64,000 nt of DNA from Tenebrio molitor (lineage: Eukaryota > Arthropoda > Insecta > Coleoptera > Tenebrionidae), in the NCBI RefSeq assembly GCF_963966145.1, contig NC_091048.1, positions 14,508,001 through 14,572,000 of the forward strand, given 5' to 3'. The translations under genes were made by a program, and so were the position numbers. A model generated the notes under the pieces. That model did no database searches. It had not been told where the DNA came from and was given only the letters and a program-made list of their open reading frames with translations. This document shows, piece by piece, positions 22,945 through 34,835 of the stretch. Numbering within the stretch: the stretch's first letter is position 1; each line of letters opens with the position of its first letter.

Positions 22945-23107
22945 CTACACACGCTGCAATGTACAAAAATTTTCGATCGGTTGGTCCTGCACTCTCACTG
23001 GACATTTTAGTTGATTGTATGTTAATTTCGTCATTTTGAACATTGTACTCAGCTGTTGAATCTGTCCCCGCTACTGATGTGTATTCATACTCTTCTTTGG
23101 CTGTCAT
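22945..23107 (-). CDS. Tret1-like transporter, first coding exon
   Basis: The complement from the ATG at 23105-23107 (context GAAAATGA) encodes 54 residues plus one base: MTAKEEYEYTSVAGTDS... ending DRKFLYIAACV, then G|GTACGTAG as splice donor. The one-base phase fits the GA at the start of the main exon and gives AACVGNLSAFVCGTSFGWTS, exactly the expected transition from the hydrophilic cytosolic N-terminus into TM1 of sugar porters. An open frame continues upstream to a GTG only, so the ATG at 23107 is the start. TCAGT, the arthropod initiator consensus, occurs twice just upstream (near 23113-23121), a weak promoter hint. The join is inferred, not shown by transcripts. Confidence 0.78.
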
Positions 23108-23818
23108 TTTCGACTGACTGAACACGAGAACACAAAACCTTTTCGATCAAACTTACTGTAGCGATTAAAACTGGAGTGTAAAACGATCTGATTGTGAGGT
23201 CTATTAAATGCTATTAGGTAAAAAGATAAAAGTATCGAGTTGTAAGTGTCTCGTGATTTCTTGACCATCAATTGTTTTTTGTGTTTTTCTGTGATTTTGA
23301 AAAAAGTGTGATAATGAACTCAAGCGTACAGGTTATCAGTTTTGACAAAATGGTGCTGGAATTAGCTCACAGTTTGCATTTAAATAGAAAAAAATATATA
23401 AAAAATATAAAATTGGTGTCCGGGTTTAATTTTGACTTTGTACACAGGAGTCGACTGTTATCACATTGTTTATTATCCAACAGTGTTTACCGATATCTCT
23501 CTTATCCTCCCTCATAATACGAGTGGGACTGTTTTTGTCATTATCTCTGTTTTGTAAACATTTTTTACATAATAACAAGAGATTCAAAGAATTACAATTA
23601 TTTTGTTCAAATGTGCTTATATAACGACTAATGACAACGATTAAAGTCAGTGCAAATTATTGTTCCATTAGATACGCCGCAATTTTTTCCTGACTTGAAA
23701 AATATTATGTCATTTGAAAAAGTTTGTGAGATTTATCATATCCGTCAGTCATTGGCAATATTTACGTTTTTTTTTACAGTTGGAAAAAAAAGTTTGCAAT
23801 AGATTTTACACAATAGTA
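23108..23818. other. upstream region of the Tret1-like gene
   Basis: No repeat or gene is recognised here; the plus-strand ORF at 23272-23517 has no known motif. This is where the promoter should lie. Confidence 0.35.
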
Positions 23819-23926
23819 CGGTGCGATCAATTAAAAAATAAATCGAGTCGGCGTGTTACCTATGGCAACCCATGCTAAGGCTAGGCTCCAAAGCAAACTC
23901 GACTTATTTTTTAAATGATCGCTCTG
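23819..23926. mobile_element. 108-bp MITE, TA target, copy 2
   Basis: Near-identical to the element at 1628-1736, sharing the core GTCGGCGTGTTACCTATGGC; flanked by TA. Confidence 0.8.
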
Positions 23927-24446
23927 TATATTATGCAACAAGATTTATAAACGAGTGTCTAGAGAAGTTTACAAACGAGTCACATATTATCTATTCATTT
24001 TGATTGTGACCAGAACGAAAAAAATTGTAGACGCTGTTTAGCTGTGTGCTGCATACGTTTTCCACTAAATTTTTGTGTGGTGTGAACGTGATGTGAAAAT
24101 GTCAAAATTGTCAAAACTTAACAATGGTGGTAAACCAACGATCTCAATGTATTTATCGCTATAAATGAAAAATCAGGGAAATGGTCATTTGGCAGTGAGA
24201 AAAACGCGAAAAATACCTGGGGATTACTAAAGGTAATCAGACCTTTAAATTAATTCCTTTGATTAATGGAAATATTTTTAGATAAAAACTAATCGGACAG
24301 CAAGAAACATAAAGTTCATGAAAATGTTTTATAGGCGATGAAAGGGCAACAAGCATCAAACTACTTACAACGCTGGCCAAATTGTACAACAAAATACTTT
24401 AACTACTTAAGTGTTTACTTAAGTGTTTAAGTGGTAATCTTGCATT

Positions 24447-24663
24447 TTACGGTGGCAAATGTGCGCATGTGCAAACTTCATATACTGACCCCCTGTTGTC
24501 AGCGGTATAATTTGCTTTCAAAATATAAATTAGACAGGACCCAATTTTTATTGAGAAATTACTGCCGCGTTTAAAATTAATTGGGATTCAACAATTTGAT
24601 CTGAAGCAAACATTTTCGCCATATAGTAGACATTTCTACGCATGCGCACATTTGCCACCGTAA
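24447..24663. mobile_element. 217-bp MITE
   Basis: TTACGGTGGCAAATGTGCGC at 24447-24466 is mirrored by CATGCGCACATTTGCCACCG then TAA at 24641-24663. It ends 34 bp before the MYB/SANT exon. Confidence 0.7.
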
Positions 24664-24697
24664 TCTTTTAAGTTATTAATTTCATATATTTAATTAG

Positions 24698-25201
24698 ATA
24701 ACACTTTAGTCCCTGTCGACATAAATGACGAAGCGGGAAATGGAGAAACCGTTGCCGCAATAGAAGACTCTTCTGGAGGTGCAGAACATATTATAAATAA
24801 TACAGAGTCTTCTGTGAAAAGGTGGAACGATAATGACACTACTTTATTCATGCAACTCGTAAGAGAATGTCGAGACAAATTAAATAACAAAAGTTATGTT
24901 AAAAAAGAAATCTTCAAAGGAATTTCTGAATTATTGGAAAAGAAGAGAATCAAATGTAGTCGTTTACAATATGAAAATAAACTTAAAACACTGATAAATA
25001 AATATAAGGAAATAGTGGACTACAATAGTAGAACGGGCAATGAACGCAAAGAATGGATATATTTTGATCTATTAGAGGATTATATGGGGCACAGGGCCAA
25101 TGTTAAGTCAAGAGCAAAATGCTCTTCTTTGCTTTATTCAGACATCGCTCAATCATCCTCTCAATCAGGCTCATCTTCAATCACAGAATCAGAGGTATTA
25201 G
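24698..25201 (+). CDS. internal exon with a MYB/SANT-like (trihelix type) DNA-binding domain
   Basis: The exon opens after the acceptor ATTTAATTAG and closes before the donor GTAGGTATG, with phase 1 at both ends. It encodes about 167 residues: an acidic leader (VPVDINDEAGNGETVAAIED), then RWNDNDTTLFMQLVRECRDK, VKKEIFKGISELLEKKRIKC, QYENKLKTLINKYKEIVDYN and RKEWIYFDLLEDYMG, ending in a Ser-rich tail. The spacing of the aromatic residues fits the Myb_DNA-bind_4 type domain common in insect proteins of unknown function and in the second ORF of Harbinger transposons. No upstream or downstream exon was identified. Host or transposon origin is open. Confidence 0.55.
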
Positions 25202-25701
25202 GTAGGTATGCAATAAATTGAAGAATTAATCTGATTATTGTTACCACCGGGGTCGGTGGACCTCGTCGGCGACGGCGGTGGTTCTTCTCCGGGACGTTGG
25301 ACCTGGGGGACCAGGACGCCAGTCGCCGGGGAAGATTTCTTTTTTTTGCGTTTGGGGCAGAGCTTTCTGCCTCAGAGATTTGAGACGGCTCTGAAAAGAG
25401 CACGGTAAGGTAAATAAAACGACACGCCTATCTCAAGACGGTCGAGACGAGAGTGTCTGATGCAGCGAGGGTGCTCGCTTATTAGTGGAGTAACGTTAGG
25501 TTTTTATTTCGGAACCGGTAGCAAGGGCTCGGATTTGAAGGAAATTTTTTAATGTGTTATAAATAAAACATATTAAAACCTTTATAGGTTAAAAATTGCC
25601 GCTCATTGTTTGTTTCATTAATTTATTGTTTATTTATAAGAACTGAAATTTTCCAGTTAGAAATCGTTATTTTCGCAAGAAAAATACTAGAGAACAATAT
25701 A
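25202..25701. other. GC-rich then AT-rich stretch, unassigned
   Basis: 25240-25440 is markedly GC-rich, with an 80-codon minus-strand ORF full of Arg and Pro that has no recognised motif. The rest is AT-rich and empty. Confidence 0.3.
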
Positions 25702-25932
25702 CGGGGTGATCAAATAGGACTGTTTAAGTTGGTAACACTGAATTGTATTTTAAATTGTATAACAGGAGTAACTTTCGGTTGTTGATGGCTTGTCGTTGTT
25801 AATGCTATACCTACATCAGATATTTGTCAAATAAACCAACAAAACATACCCGGTTGCAGTGTTATAAATAACCGAAATATAAAATTTTCTTAATTGTACT
25901 GCCAACTTAAACAGTCCTTTTTGATCACCCGG
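25702..25932. mobile_element. 231-bp MITE, TA target, copy 2 of 3
   Basis: Nearly identical to 7380-7610, same length, TA on both sides. Confidence 0.85.
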
Positions 25933-26154
25933 TAGAATGACTTTGGGAAGAGTATATTGTTATATTGAAACTTGTTTGGAATTAGTTGTATGTGGAAAAA
26001 GAAGAACAATAGGCAGATGTTCGGTATCCCGGTGTTAACCGGCTCAGATAGAAATACGTTCAGTTTGTCTTCTAGTCGCATAGTTAGCATTTTTTGAAGA
26101 AAATATATATGTAATTATTTTTAATGGTTTTTGAAAAAAAAGTGTTTAGTAATA

Positions 26155-26432
26155 CCATGCGATCGAAAATAAAAAAAATCCAGAGGTCCGTGAGTAATAC
26201 GTTTCAGTTGGCAACACGTAAAAATGTAATTCAAATGTCATCAGATGTCATTACAATGGAGAAGTGTCATTATTAATTATTGACTATTAAAATTGCTATT
26301 GCAATATGTTCACTTCAGAGCAAAAAATTTTCATTGTGCAGTGTTACTTCAGAAACGGCGAATCGTCCTATTCAACACCTCTAGTTTTCAAGGAATTTCA
26401 ACAAAAGTTTCCGGACTTTCAAGGCACTTACA
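26155..26432 (+). mobile_element. left end of a mariner-type element with transposase N-terminus
   Basis: The element begins CCATGCGATCGAAAATAAAA after TA. From ATG at 26306 the plus strand reads MFTSEQKIFIVQCYFRNGES, then LVFKEFQQKFPDFQGTY, the helix-turn-helix start of an insect mariner-like transposase (compare MIFTPEQQIFMIEPYFSNGH near 40500). The frame is lost after about 42 codons and no right end was found. Confidence 0.6.
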
Positions 26433-27689
26433 GTGGAGAGTAAAAAAACCAGACATAATTTTTAACATAACAGTCATAAGTGTGAAACCGCCCTTCCTAC
26501 ATTTAAAGTTATTTAGACTGATTGTGACAGTTTAGTTAATAACTGTGCTACAATCGTATCAAAAATAAATTACTTTCTAGGATTTAGGGATATTCGATAC
26601 TAGGTTGCCATAAATTTGGTTAGGTTGGGGGCTATGTGGTTTCTGGTGGCAGACAAAAGATATGTCAAAAATGTAAGGCTGTGGCTAATTCCTTGTCACA
26701 GTTGCAAATTAATGACTAATGCCTCGCTAAGTGATAGATGATTTTTCGTTTCACAATCAATTTTGGTTTCTGTCGGCATATTTAATTGAATTTAATCCCT
26801 CAATTCATAGTAACCAACCTTCGGCATTCAAAATTACTTCTGAAAATTCTAGTTACACAATATGAAAAACGTTATTTCTCTAAAAGTTCGAAATATAGGG
26901 AGTAATTTATTTTTGACAAGGTAGTAGGTACGTCTGATCACTCCTTCATATGTTCCAGTTGTCATAAACTGTCACATTGACAATAAAGAATGGGTTATAT
27001 TGAATTTTTGAAAATGTCATAATTTTGATGTCCGTTTTTTTTTACTCCCAACTGTACTTGCCTTGATTATTTTGTTTTTCCATTCCTGAAAACAACGTGT
27101 TCAAAAATAGGCCACTGTAATTGCCCACCATCAACAATTTTAGATGAAAATGCCATAGAAGAGGATGAAACCGGGGAAAATATTTAATTTTTATACTTAA
27201 TACACTCTTAATAAATTTTTACTTTCAGCATCTCTTGTATATTTTTTACCAATACCCGTCACAATGATCGTTTGAAGAGTTCTACTCACTTTGAATTTTA
27301 AGTAATTCATTGTACATATTAGAATTTTTTTTTTGGTATTATGTTGTATTGGTAGGTGCTATTTAAGTTATTCTTTGCCAAAGAATATCCGACAAACCAA
27401 ACATTAAACATAGGAAATAAGATTTTAATGAAAAATGATAAAAGTTGTTTTTTAGAAAAAAAATGTATGTTATAAAAAATTGTCAAAATTTGAACAGTAT
27501 TTTGAATTAGTATCTCATATTGTCAAATTAAAAATTTTAACACGTAAAACAACCGACAAAAATACAACATGGAAGTAGCGCACACTTTTCAATAATTTAT
27601 TTAAACAAAACAATTCAGTTGCCATGGTGACTATAGCACTCCCGATCTTTGAAAATATCCCAATTTAACTATTATAAAAAAAAAATTAG
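26433..27689. other. gene-free stretch
   Basis: AT-rich with no recognised gene. Around 27030-27052 CGTTTTTTTTTACTCCCAAC resembles the right end of the MITE at 14406-14640. Confidence 0.3.
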
Positions 27690-28170
27690 CACAAATTTTT
27701 TGCGGCCACAGATGAATTGTGGACGTGTTTTCTGCTCTCTGTCTTCCTGGTCCGTTTTCGGTGGTTTAACTTCGGTGTTTTTGGTGAATTTTGGATCAGT
27801 CCGCAGCCTGATTTGTGCTCTTCAATTCGGTGGTACTCCTGTTATGGTTGGATCCCTCTAAGGTAAGCAAATTTGATTCTAGGTGGAGTGGATTTCTTTT
27901 GTACTCTTTTTCTGATCGAGTTGTTTTTCTTGTAGTGCGATAGCGGTGAGATTAGTGAGGCGAATTGACGCGGTGTTCTCGGAGCGCTCGCCTCTTTGTT
28001 TCTTTGCTGGGAGGCGATTAACTTCGGGTTTTCACTATTTTGAGTTTCCTCAGTATTTATTATTATCAATCGGGTCGCCTACTGAACTTAAGTTTACCAA
28101 CTTGCAATCTTCCCATAAGGGAACAGTGTGACCCTTTCAGCACTGTCTTGATCTTAAATCGCTTTGCAAT

Positions 28171-29316
28171 ATGCCTACCACTTGCGGTGTCTGTCAGGGC
28201 GCTTTTTCAAGTGATGATACTGGACATCTTGTTCGGTGTTCCGGCATCTGTAATCGCAGTTTCCACCATAAATGCGTCAGCATCTCCATAAAAGTCTGTC
28301 AATATCTTAATTCTGTCGCGGGCCTTAATTGGAAATGTGAAAGTTGTAACAACAGCTGTTTCTCAATTGATCACGATGGTTTGCTAAAGTTTCTGGACAC
28401 AAAATATAATGAGATCCTTGGAAATTTGAAAGATGTGTTTGGCGGTCTCAGAGATGACTTTTCGAAATTCGCTAAGGCTACATTACCAAAACCTTCTCAT
28501 ACTGATACCACATTTAAAGACGTTGCTTCATATTCTGCCATTGTAAAGAATAAAACTGATCCCGCTATCATTATCAAGCCTAAAGATTCCACTCAGAGTT
28601 CGACCATTACCAAGTCCGATCTCACGAAAAAGGTAAATCCGCTGGACTCGCAGTTACACATTAGGAAAGTAAAAGATTTACGCGGTGGGGGTGTACTGGT
28701 CGGTTGTTCGTCTTCTGAAGATCATGTACGCTTAAAGAACATTGCTACTGAGAAACTTGTAGAAAATTATGTCGTTAGTGAAGTAAAGGGATTAAATCCG
28801 CGAATTAAAATTGTGGGTCTCACTCAAAATTATTCTGATGAAGACTACGCTAGCCTTGTGGAGTACGTTGTCAAAATGAATGGTTCTCTATTTAATCTAG
28901 ATTCTCACTGTCGTGTTATTAGAGTTTTTCCTACCAAGAAAAGGCCGGATGTTTTTCAAGCTATTCTGGAAATTGATCGTCTTGCTTACGAAACTGTTAT
29001 GAAGCGAGGTGGACTTGTTGTGGGCTACGATCACTGTGTGGTTTACGATGCTTTAGAGGTGAGTCGCTGTTTCAATTGCAACGATTTCAACCACTCTTCG
29101 CGAAGCTGCTCTAACGTTCGCTCTTGTCCCAGGTGCTCTTTGGATCATGATGTGAAGTCCTGCAAGTCCGAGACCCTGAAATGCATCAACTGTGTCCGTT
29201 TAAATAAATCTAAAAATCTGAACCTTGATGTAGCACATGCTGCTTGGGATACTGGGTGTCCCGCTTACAGGACTTCCATAGACAAGCTAAAGCAAGACAT
29301 GCTCGCTGTCCGATAG
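28171..29316 (+). CDS. CR1-group LINE ORF1 protein (PHD-like finger plus zinc knuckles)
   Basis: An uninterrupted 381-codon ORF. Residues 4-57 form a PHD-type zinc finger (CGVCQGAF, CSGICNRSFHHKC, WKCESC). The middle has a basic, RRM-like segment (KVKDLRGGGVLVGCSSSED, RVIRVFPTKKRPDVFQAILE), and about 295-345 hold Cys/His knuckles (RCFNCNDFNHSSRSC, CPRCSLDHDVKSC, LKCINC). This combination is known from CR1-like ORF1 proteins, which bind LINE RNA as nucleic-acid chaperones. ORF2 starts seven bases after its stop. Nothing in it is broken. Confidence 0.82.
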   Translation: MPTTCGVCQGAFSSDDTGHLVRCSGICNRSFHHKCVSISIKVCQYLNSVAGLNWKCESCNNSCFSIDHDGLLKFLDTKYNEILGNLKDVFGGLRDDFSKFAKATLPKPSHTDTTFKDVASYSAIVKNKTDPAIIIKPKDSTQSSTITKSDLTKKVNPLDSQLHIRKVKDLRGGGVLVGCSSSEDHVRLKNIATEKLVENYVVSEVKGLNPRIKIVGLTQNYSDEDYASLVEYVVKMNGSLFNLDSHCRVIRVFPTKKRPDVFQAILEIDRLAYETVMKRGGLVVGYDHCVVYDALEVSRCFNCNDFNHSSRSCSNVRSCPRCSLDHDVKSCKSETLKCINCVRLNKSKNLNLDVAHAAWDTGCPAYRTSIDKLKQDMLAVR

Positions 29317-29724
29317 CAACCATTGTCCCGAGTGCCGAATTCTTGTGGAAATCCTCTGTCATGTCTCAACAACTGGAATTGTTATTATTCAAACTTAAAT
29401 AGTTTGGTAGCTAAATTTGACGAGCTCTTAACTAATGTACTTTCTGGTTCGTCCCATATTGTCTTGGTTACTGAGACGTGGCTTAGTGAGTATCACGACG
29501 ACTCTCTTGTCAACCTACCGGGCTACACCGTCTATCGTCGTGATAGAGTCGGTTCCAGGGGTGGAGGTGTTTGCGTCTACCTTATGGACTCGGTTTTCTG
29601 TCAGTTTAAGGTCAATATACTGCCGTGCACTTTTCACAGTTCCGAGGGAATATTTTTGTTGATAACCTTAAATAACTTTTCATTGGTTATCGGGTGTGTC
29701 TATCGTCCGCCGAACTCCCTTATA

Positions 29725-31493
29725 CAGGATGTCCCAAAACTGGCTCCCCAGAGAAAAAAGGGAGCCTTAGGGCGAATATATTAACGTGTATTTTGAAGAA
29801 AAGAAGTCCTATCTCAAATGATAACCGAGAAAAGACATTCTGAAGTTGACCAATTAGAGTTGAGCATCATTAAGGTGGAATAATCGCAATTTTGCGTTGC
29901 CTAGGTTTCCTTTTTATCCGTAAACCTCTATAATTCTGTCCATTAGATTTGGTCCACTACATTTATTAGAATGATTGTTTACGTCAGTTTGACATTTGTT
30001 ATACAATTTCGCTGCGATATTTAATTCAAGTGTATCATTTAACATGTATTCTTCCTCTGGGGACGTAGATATGATTCTTACTTTTGCGCGATGTGGGAAC
30101 AATGCACGTGAAGCAGTAAGGTTGTACCGTGAACAATTTCCACAAAGACAAAGTCATCCTCCGGATCATAAAACAATCCTGAAATTAATCGCTCGGGGTC
30201 GAGAAACGGGTCAGATGCAGCCAGTTCGAAGAAGAAGTTGGGGGCACTCCAAGAAATGTAAGGACTGTCGAACACGAGGAAGCCGTATTGAATGTCTTTG
30301 AGGAAGACGGCACCCGGAGTATTCGAACAGTTTCTCGTGCAATGGGTTTATCCAAGAGTTCGGTGCAGAGAGTTCCAGCTGATAATAGGAGGCATCCGTA
30401 CCACTATACAGGAGTACAACATCTTCTGCCAGAGGATTATCCAATTAGGCGAGAGTTTTATCTGTGGTTAATAAACCAAAACGATGCTCCACACTTCTTG
30501 TCAAGGAATACTGTTTTCTGATGAGTCGCTATTTTGCCGGTAAGGTTGTTCCAATAATCACAACCTTCATATCTGGGCAGAGGAGAATCCAAGAGAATTA
30601 TTTCCCAAGGTTTTCAACATAGGTTTTCTGTTAATTTGTGGACTGGGCTATTGGGCGATCGTTTGGCAAGTATAAGCGTGGTGGATCCTTCCATTCGTTA
30701 AAATTCCGAATCCCCGGCTCTAGATTGGACCGTTTCAGTTCTCCTCAAGATTAACGGGGGCAAGATATGCTCAGTTCATTGGCACGGAGCTACCTGATTT
30801 ACTTCAAATTGTACCTCTTGCTTATCGCATAAATGACTGGTTCCAACATTTTAGCAGAAACGTTCGGGAAATTTTGGATACCCAATATCCACAGCGCTGG
30901 ATCGGTCGAGGAGGACCGCATCATTGGCCTGCCAGGTCTCCAGATCTGAATCATTTATCGGCGGTCCATAAATTCAGAGGCTGATCTGAGAGTTCGAATT
31001 CAGGAGGCTTTGCTTCAGTTACTGAAGAAATGATAACTAACGCTACTACAAGAAGTTTGTTACGTAGAGCACAATTGTGCATACAAATGAATGGTGGTCA
31101 TTTCGAACATCTGCTTTAACATTGTTACCTATTTAAATAAATGGTTCTTTTTAGAATGGCCATTTTTATTGTTTTATTTCGAATTTTGCAATTGTCAAGT
31201 CTTGATGTTGATGACAGATAAACGTCAACGAATTTTAATATCGGAAAACGTCAAAATTCCAGTTGCCCAAACATTTTATTGATTTGTGCGGTATCAGAGA
31301 TTTTTTGTTGTTGTTTAGCAACCGATCGGATTTTTTAGTAACAGCTGAGGACGAGCTTCCGGGATTGGTGAAATTAAAAACTTTATAACTCGGTAATTTG
31401 AGCTAGCTGAAAATTTATTTTAGTCAATTTGGAGTATCTTTTGTTGTCGGCACATGCCTGTTTTCTCTGGGGAGCCAGTTCTGGGACACCCTG
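29725..31493 (+). mobile_element. Tc1/mariner-superfamily transposon inserted in LINE ORF2
   Basis: TIRs of 33 bp start CAGGATGTCCCAAAACTGGC at the left and, in complement, CAGGGTGTCCCAGAACTGGC at the right; TA is duplicated (29723-24, 31494-95). It carries a full-length but dead transposase gene (30044-31119). Confidence 0.9.
30044..31119 (+). pseudogene. Tc1/mariner transposase, degenerate
   Basis: From ATG at 30044: MYSSSGDVDMILTFARCGNN, FPQRQSHPPDHKTILKLIAR, then FEEDGTRSIRTVSRAMGLSK-like in a shifted frame, VQHLLPEDYPIRREFYLWLI, ILFSDESLF (first Asp), then WFQHFSRNVREILD where the HDGAPPHF motif should be: six residues including the second catalytic Asp are missing in frame. WIGRGGPHHWPARSPDLN carries the third Asp, and the end is LLRRAQLCIQMNGGHFEHLL. 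Several frameshifts are present. It is a close relative of the gene at 7862-8963. Confidence 0.8.
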
Positions 31494-33773
31494 TAGAATG
31501 TGACCACGAGATATTTCTCTTCCTCACCAATCTGTTTCTTAAATATAAAAATGTTATTGTAGCTGGCGATTTCAATTTACCAAACCTGACGTGGCCTCTT
31601 TGTTTTGATTCCCGGTTTTCTTCTGCAGATGCTCCTCTGGTTAATTTTCTACTGAACACTCATGCTACGCAATTTGTTCAGGAATGCATTCGGTTTAGAA
31701 GTGGACAAAACCCTAGTCTGCTTGATTTAATTTTCATTTCTAATCCTGATCTTGCGACTAACCTGAATTATCTACCACCGGTGGGGAAATCCGATCATGT
31801 TCTGCTAGAGTTTAATATCCAAGTTGCCATCAGCATCTCCCCTAAGAAAACATCTGTTACGAAAACATTCCTCGATTTTGATAAGCTCAATCATTTGCTT
31901 TCATCAGTTGACTGGGAAAACGAGCTTTCTTCTGACTCTTTGGACGATAACTGGCTTAAGTTTCGCAATATGTTGCTCATATGGCAGATCAAGTGTTCAG
32001 TTTCCAAAACGTACATAACTAATCCTTCGAAGCCTTGGTTGAATCCCAAAATTTTCGCATTAATAAGGCAAAAAAAATCTCTATGGCAAAAGTTTAGAAG
32101 ATCCTTATCCATTGAGGATTATGAATCTCACAGAAAGCTGTCTAACACCCTATCAAAACAAATAAAACTAGCTAAAAAGGGTTATGAGGAACGCATAGTA
32201 AACTCTGATAATCCTAAATCACTCTTTAAGTTTGTCAGACGCGTTCTGGCCATTGAAGCCAAAGAATTTAGACTAAAACGTACGGACGACACGTTAACTA
32301 CCTCGGATTATGAAACTGCGAATCTATTTGCTCACACCTTTTCTCATATTTATAATCACACCTTGAGTCAGTCTAAGTTACCTGATCACGAAGTTACACT
32401 TGGACGGATAATTACTGATGTTAGTTTCGATCGTGAGTCCATACTTAGAAAGCTTCAAACGATAAAGCCCACGTCTTGTCCTGGTCCTAACAATATCTCA
32501 CCTTCTATTCTGAGAAACTGTAGTCATCCATTGTCTTTCCCGTTGAGTCTTCTAATGGAACAGTCGTTCCACTCATCTACGTTACCTTGCGACTGGAGAA
32601 CTGCGTACATTACTCCCATTCACAAAAGCGGTAATAGATTGAAGGCGAATAATTACAGGCCCATAAGCTTGACTTCCTCGGTGGTCAAAATCATGGAGTC
32701 CATAATAGTTGACAGGCTTGACAGTTTTACCTCAGAGTTTGCAATTATACCGAAGGAGCAATATGGTTTCACGAAGGGAAAATCTGTTGAAACAAATTTG
32801 TTGTCTTGTCTGAACGATTGGTCTTCCCTTGTTGATCTGGGTAAGAGTGTTGATGTGGTTTACTTAGATTTTGCCAAGGCCTTCGATAAAGTCCCAATAA
32901 ACTTATTGATTACCAAATTGAAGACGCATGGCATTAGTGGACGACTCCTTGCGTGGATCACACATTTTCTTTCCGACCGTAAATTTTCCGTTAAAGTAAA
33001 TGGAGTTCTTAGTGACTTCTTTGACGTTTTAAGTGGGGTCCCACAAGGTTCTGTATTGGGTCCCAAGTTGTTCCTGTTATATACCGCCGATATTCCTGGC
33101 TTATTTCTCTCGCCTTGTGCGATGTTCGCTGATGACATTAAATTATATAACGATACGGATAATTCATTTACGTTGCAAGAGGATTTGAACAAGATCTTGT
33201 GTTGGAGTGAAAGTTGGGGTTTACCTTTAAACAAGAATAAATGTGTGGTACTTCATATTGGCAAAAAAAATACTGGTATGTCCTATCACATTGACGGTGT
33301 ACGTCTACTTGCCGTGCTGGAACACAATGATTTGGGTGTGGTTGTAAGTGGGAATTTGACGTGGGCCAATCACATCTCGAAACAAGTCAGGAAGGCCAAC
33401 TCGCGTATGTACATTCTGCATCAGTGCTTCACCAAATCAAACTTACCGTTGATGTCCAAGTTGTTCAAGATTTTTGTCAGGCCAGTCCTAGAGTTTGCCC
33501 ATCCGGTCTGGTTCCCTGACAGATTACAGGATCTGGAGGTTTACGAGAGGGTTCAGCGTAGGTTCACGAGATGGTGTTTTGGATACCGACGACCTAGCTA
33601 TAGCGATAGATTAAGTACAATGAATCTAATTTCCTTGTCTAATCGTAGACTAAGAGGTGACCTAATTTACACTTTTAAGGTTCTAAAGCTAGGCGGCGAC
33701 GTCACTTTTTTTGAACTACGACGTGACGACAGGCTTCGAGGACATGGGCTAACTTTGACCACTGCACAATATA

Positions 33774-34835
33774 TATGCCATTCACGATGTTTTGGCATAA
33801 GGGGAGGCTATGATTTCATTTTTTAACGTTGGATACATGTTTGATTTCTGTCATCTCTGCTGTCACTAAAGTGCCTGACATGCGGACCTATCAAAATGAA
33901 CGTAACATGTTGCCGAATTTACCGTAATCATAATTAAGCGACATTAAAACGTATTGATGGTGTTTGTATTAGACTGCAGAACATATTTTCAGTAAGTTAC
34001 AGTGAAGTCAAGTTCTTTTTATGTATAAATTCAATCGTAGGTGAGTACAAGATAAATATGTAGCACGGATAGTGAAGGAAGAAACAACGACCCAATTGAA
34101 ATGGCACAGGGGTTTTGTAAGCCCTATTATAACTTCGCGATAGAGTTGTGAATTTATGGCTTGAGTCTATTTTAAAATGTACTCCTGAAATTTGCCAACA
34201 TTTTTGTAGATATTGTGAAGAACTTATTTCGGAAGATTGGGCAAAATTAATGAGAAATCTTTCATTTGAAAACGTTCTTCCTTTAATAATTTCATTAGGA
34301 GAATCTGACTCGGAATTTGATGCAGGTAATGATGATTCAGAATTTTCTAATGAAATTATGGAAGTTGAATAGTTTTGTTCTTTTTTTTTGTCATGGACGA
34401 TGGGTGTGTAAATATTTTGCAGAAAGATTCGAATAAAGTAAGGCTTAATAAGTAGGTACAAGATTTTATACAATCTAGTTCTAGGAACGTTTTGGTTAAA
34501 ATAAAAAATTCATTGACAAGTTACTAACTGGTTGGTTAAGACACTGTATAGGTGGGTTATCTAAGTGGTGCAGGAGCCACTTTAACTTTCGGTCCCGGTC
34601 CCTACTATTCTGTAGTCTGTTCAAGTCAGTTTCCTGTTTTGTTAAATTGGATTAAAAATGTGTGAGTATTTTATATTGCAAACTAGTAAAACTGACAACA
34701 ATGCACTAGACAATGACGCAGTTTATAACCTCAAACTTAGAAAAAAATAACCTAATTCAACAGACAGCTTTACTGCCAACTTAAATGCACTTTTTCCATA
34801 GCCTCCCCTTATGCCAAAACATCGTGAATGGCATA
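33774..34835. mobile_element. 1.06-kb TIR element inserted near the end of LINE ORF2
   Basis: The 39-40 bp inverted repeats (TATGCCATTCACGATGTTTT ... GGGGAGGCTATG) are almost identical at both ends, with TA (or TATA) duplicated. The internal plus strand has a 74-codon ORF (34148-34372) ending in an acidic tail (SLGESDSEFDAGNDDSEF), which resembles in style the tail of some DDE transposases. No catalytic domain is present. Confidence 0.8.

Noticed and set aside
25161..25403. Arg/Pro-rich minus-strand ORF in a GC-rich patch
   Set aside because: Composition explains the open frame; no start context, homology or splice support is visible.
27127..27187. Acidic mini-exon ENAIEEDETGENI after an AG, a possible last exon of the MYB/SANT gene
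   Set aside because: Only 14 codons, no phase-matched neighbour that can be proved, and a TE-rich surrounding.
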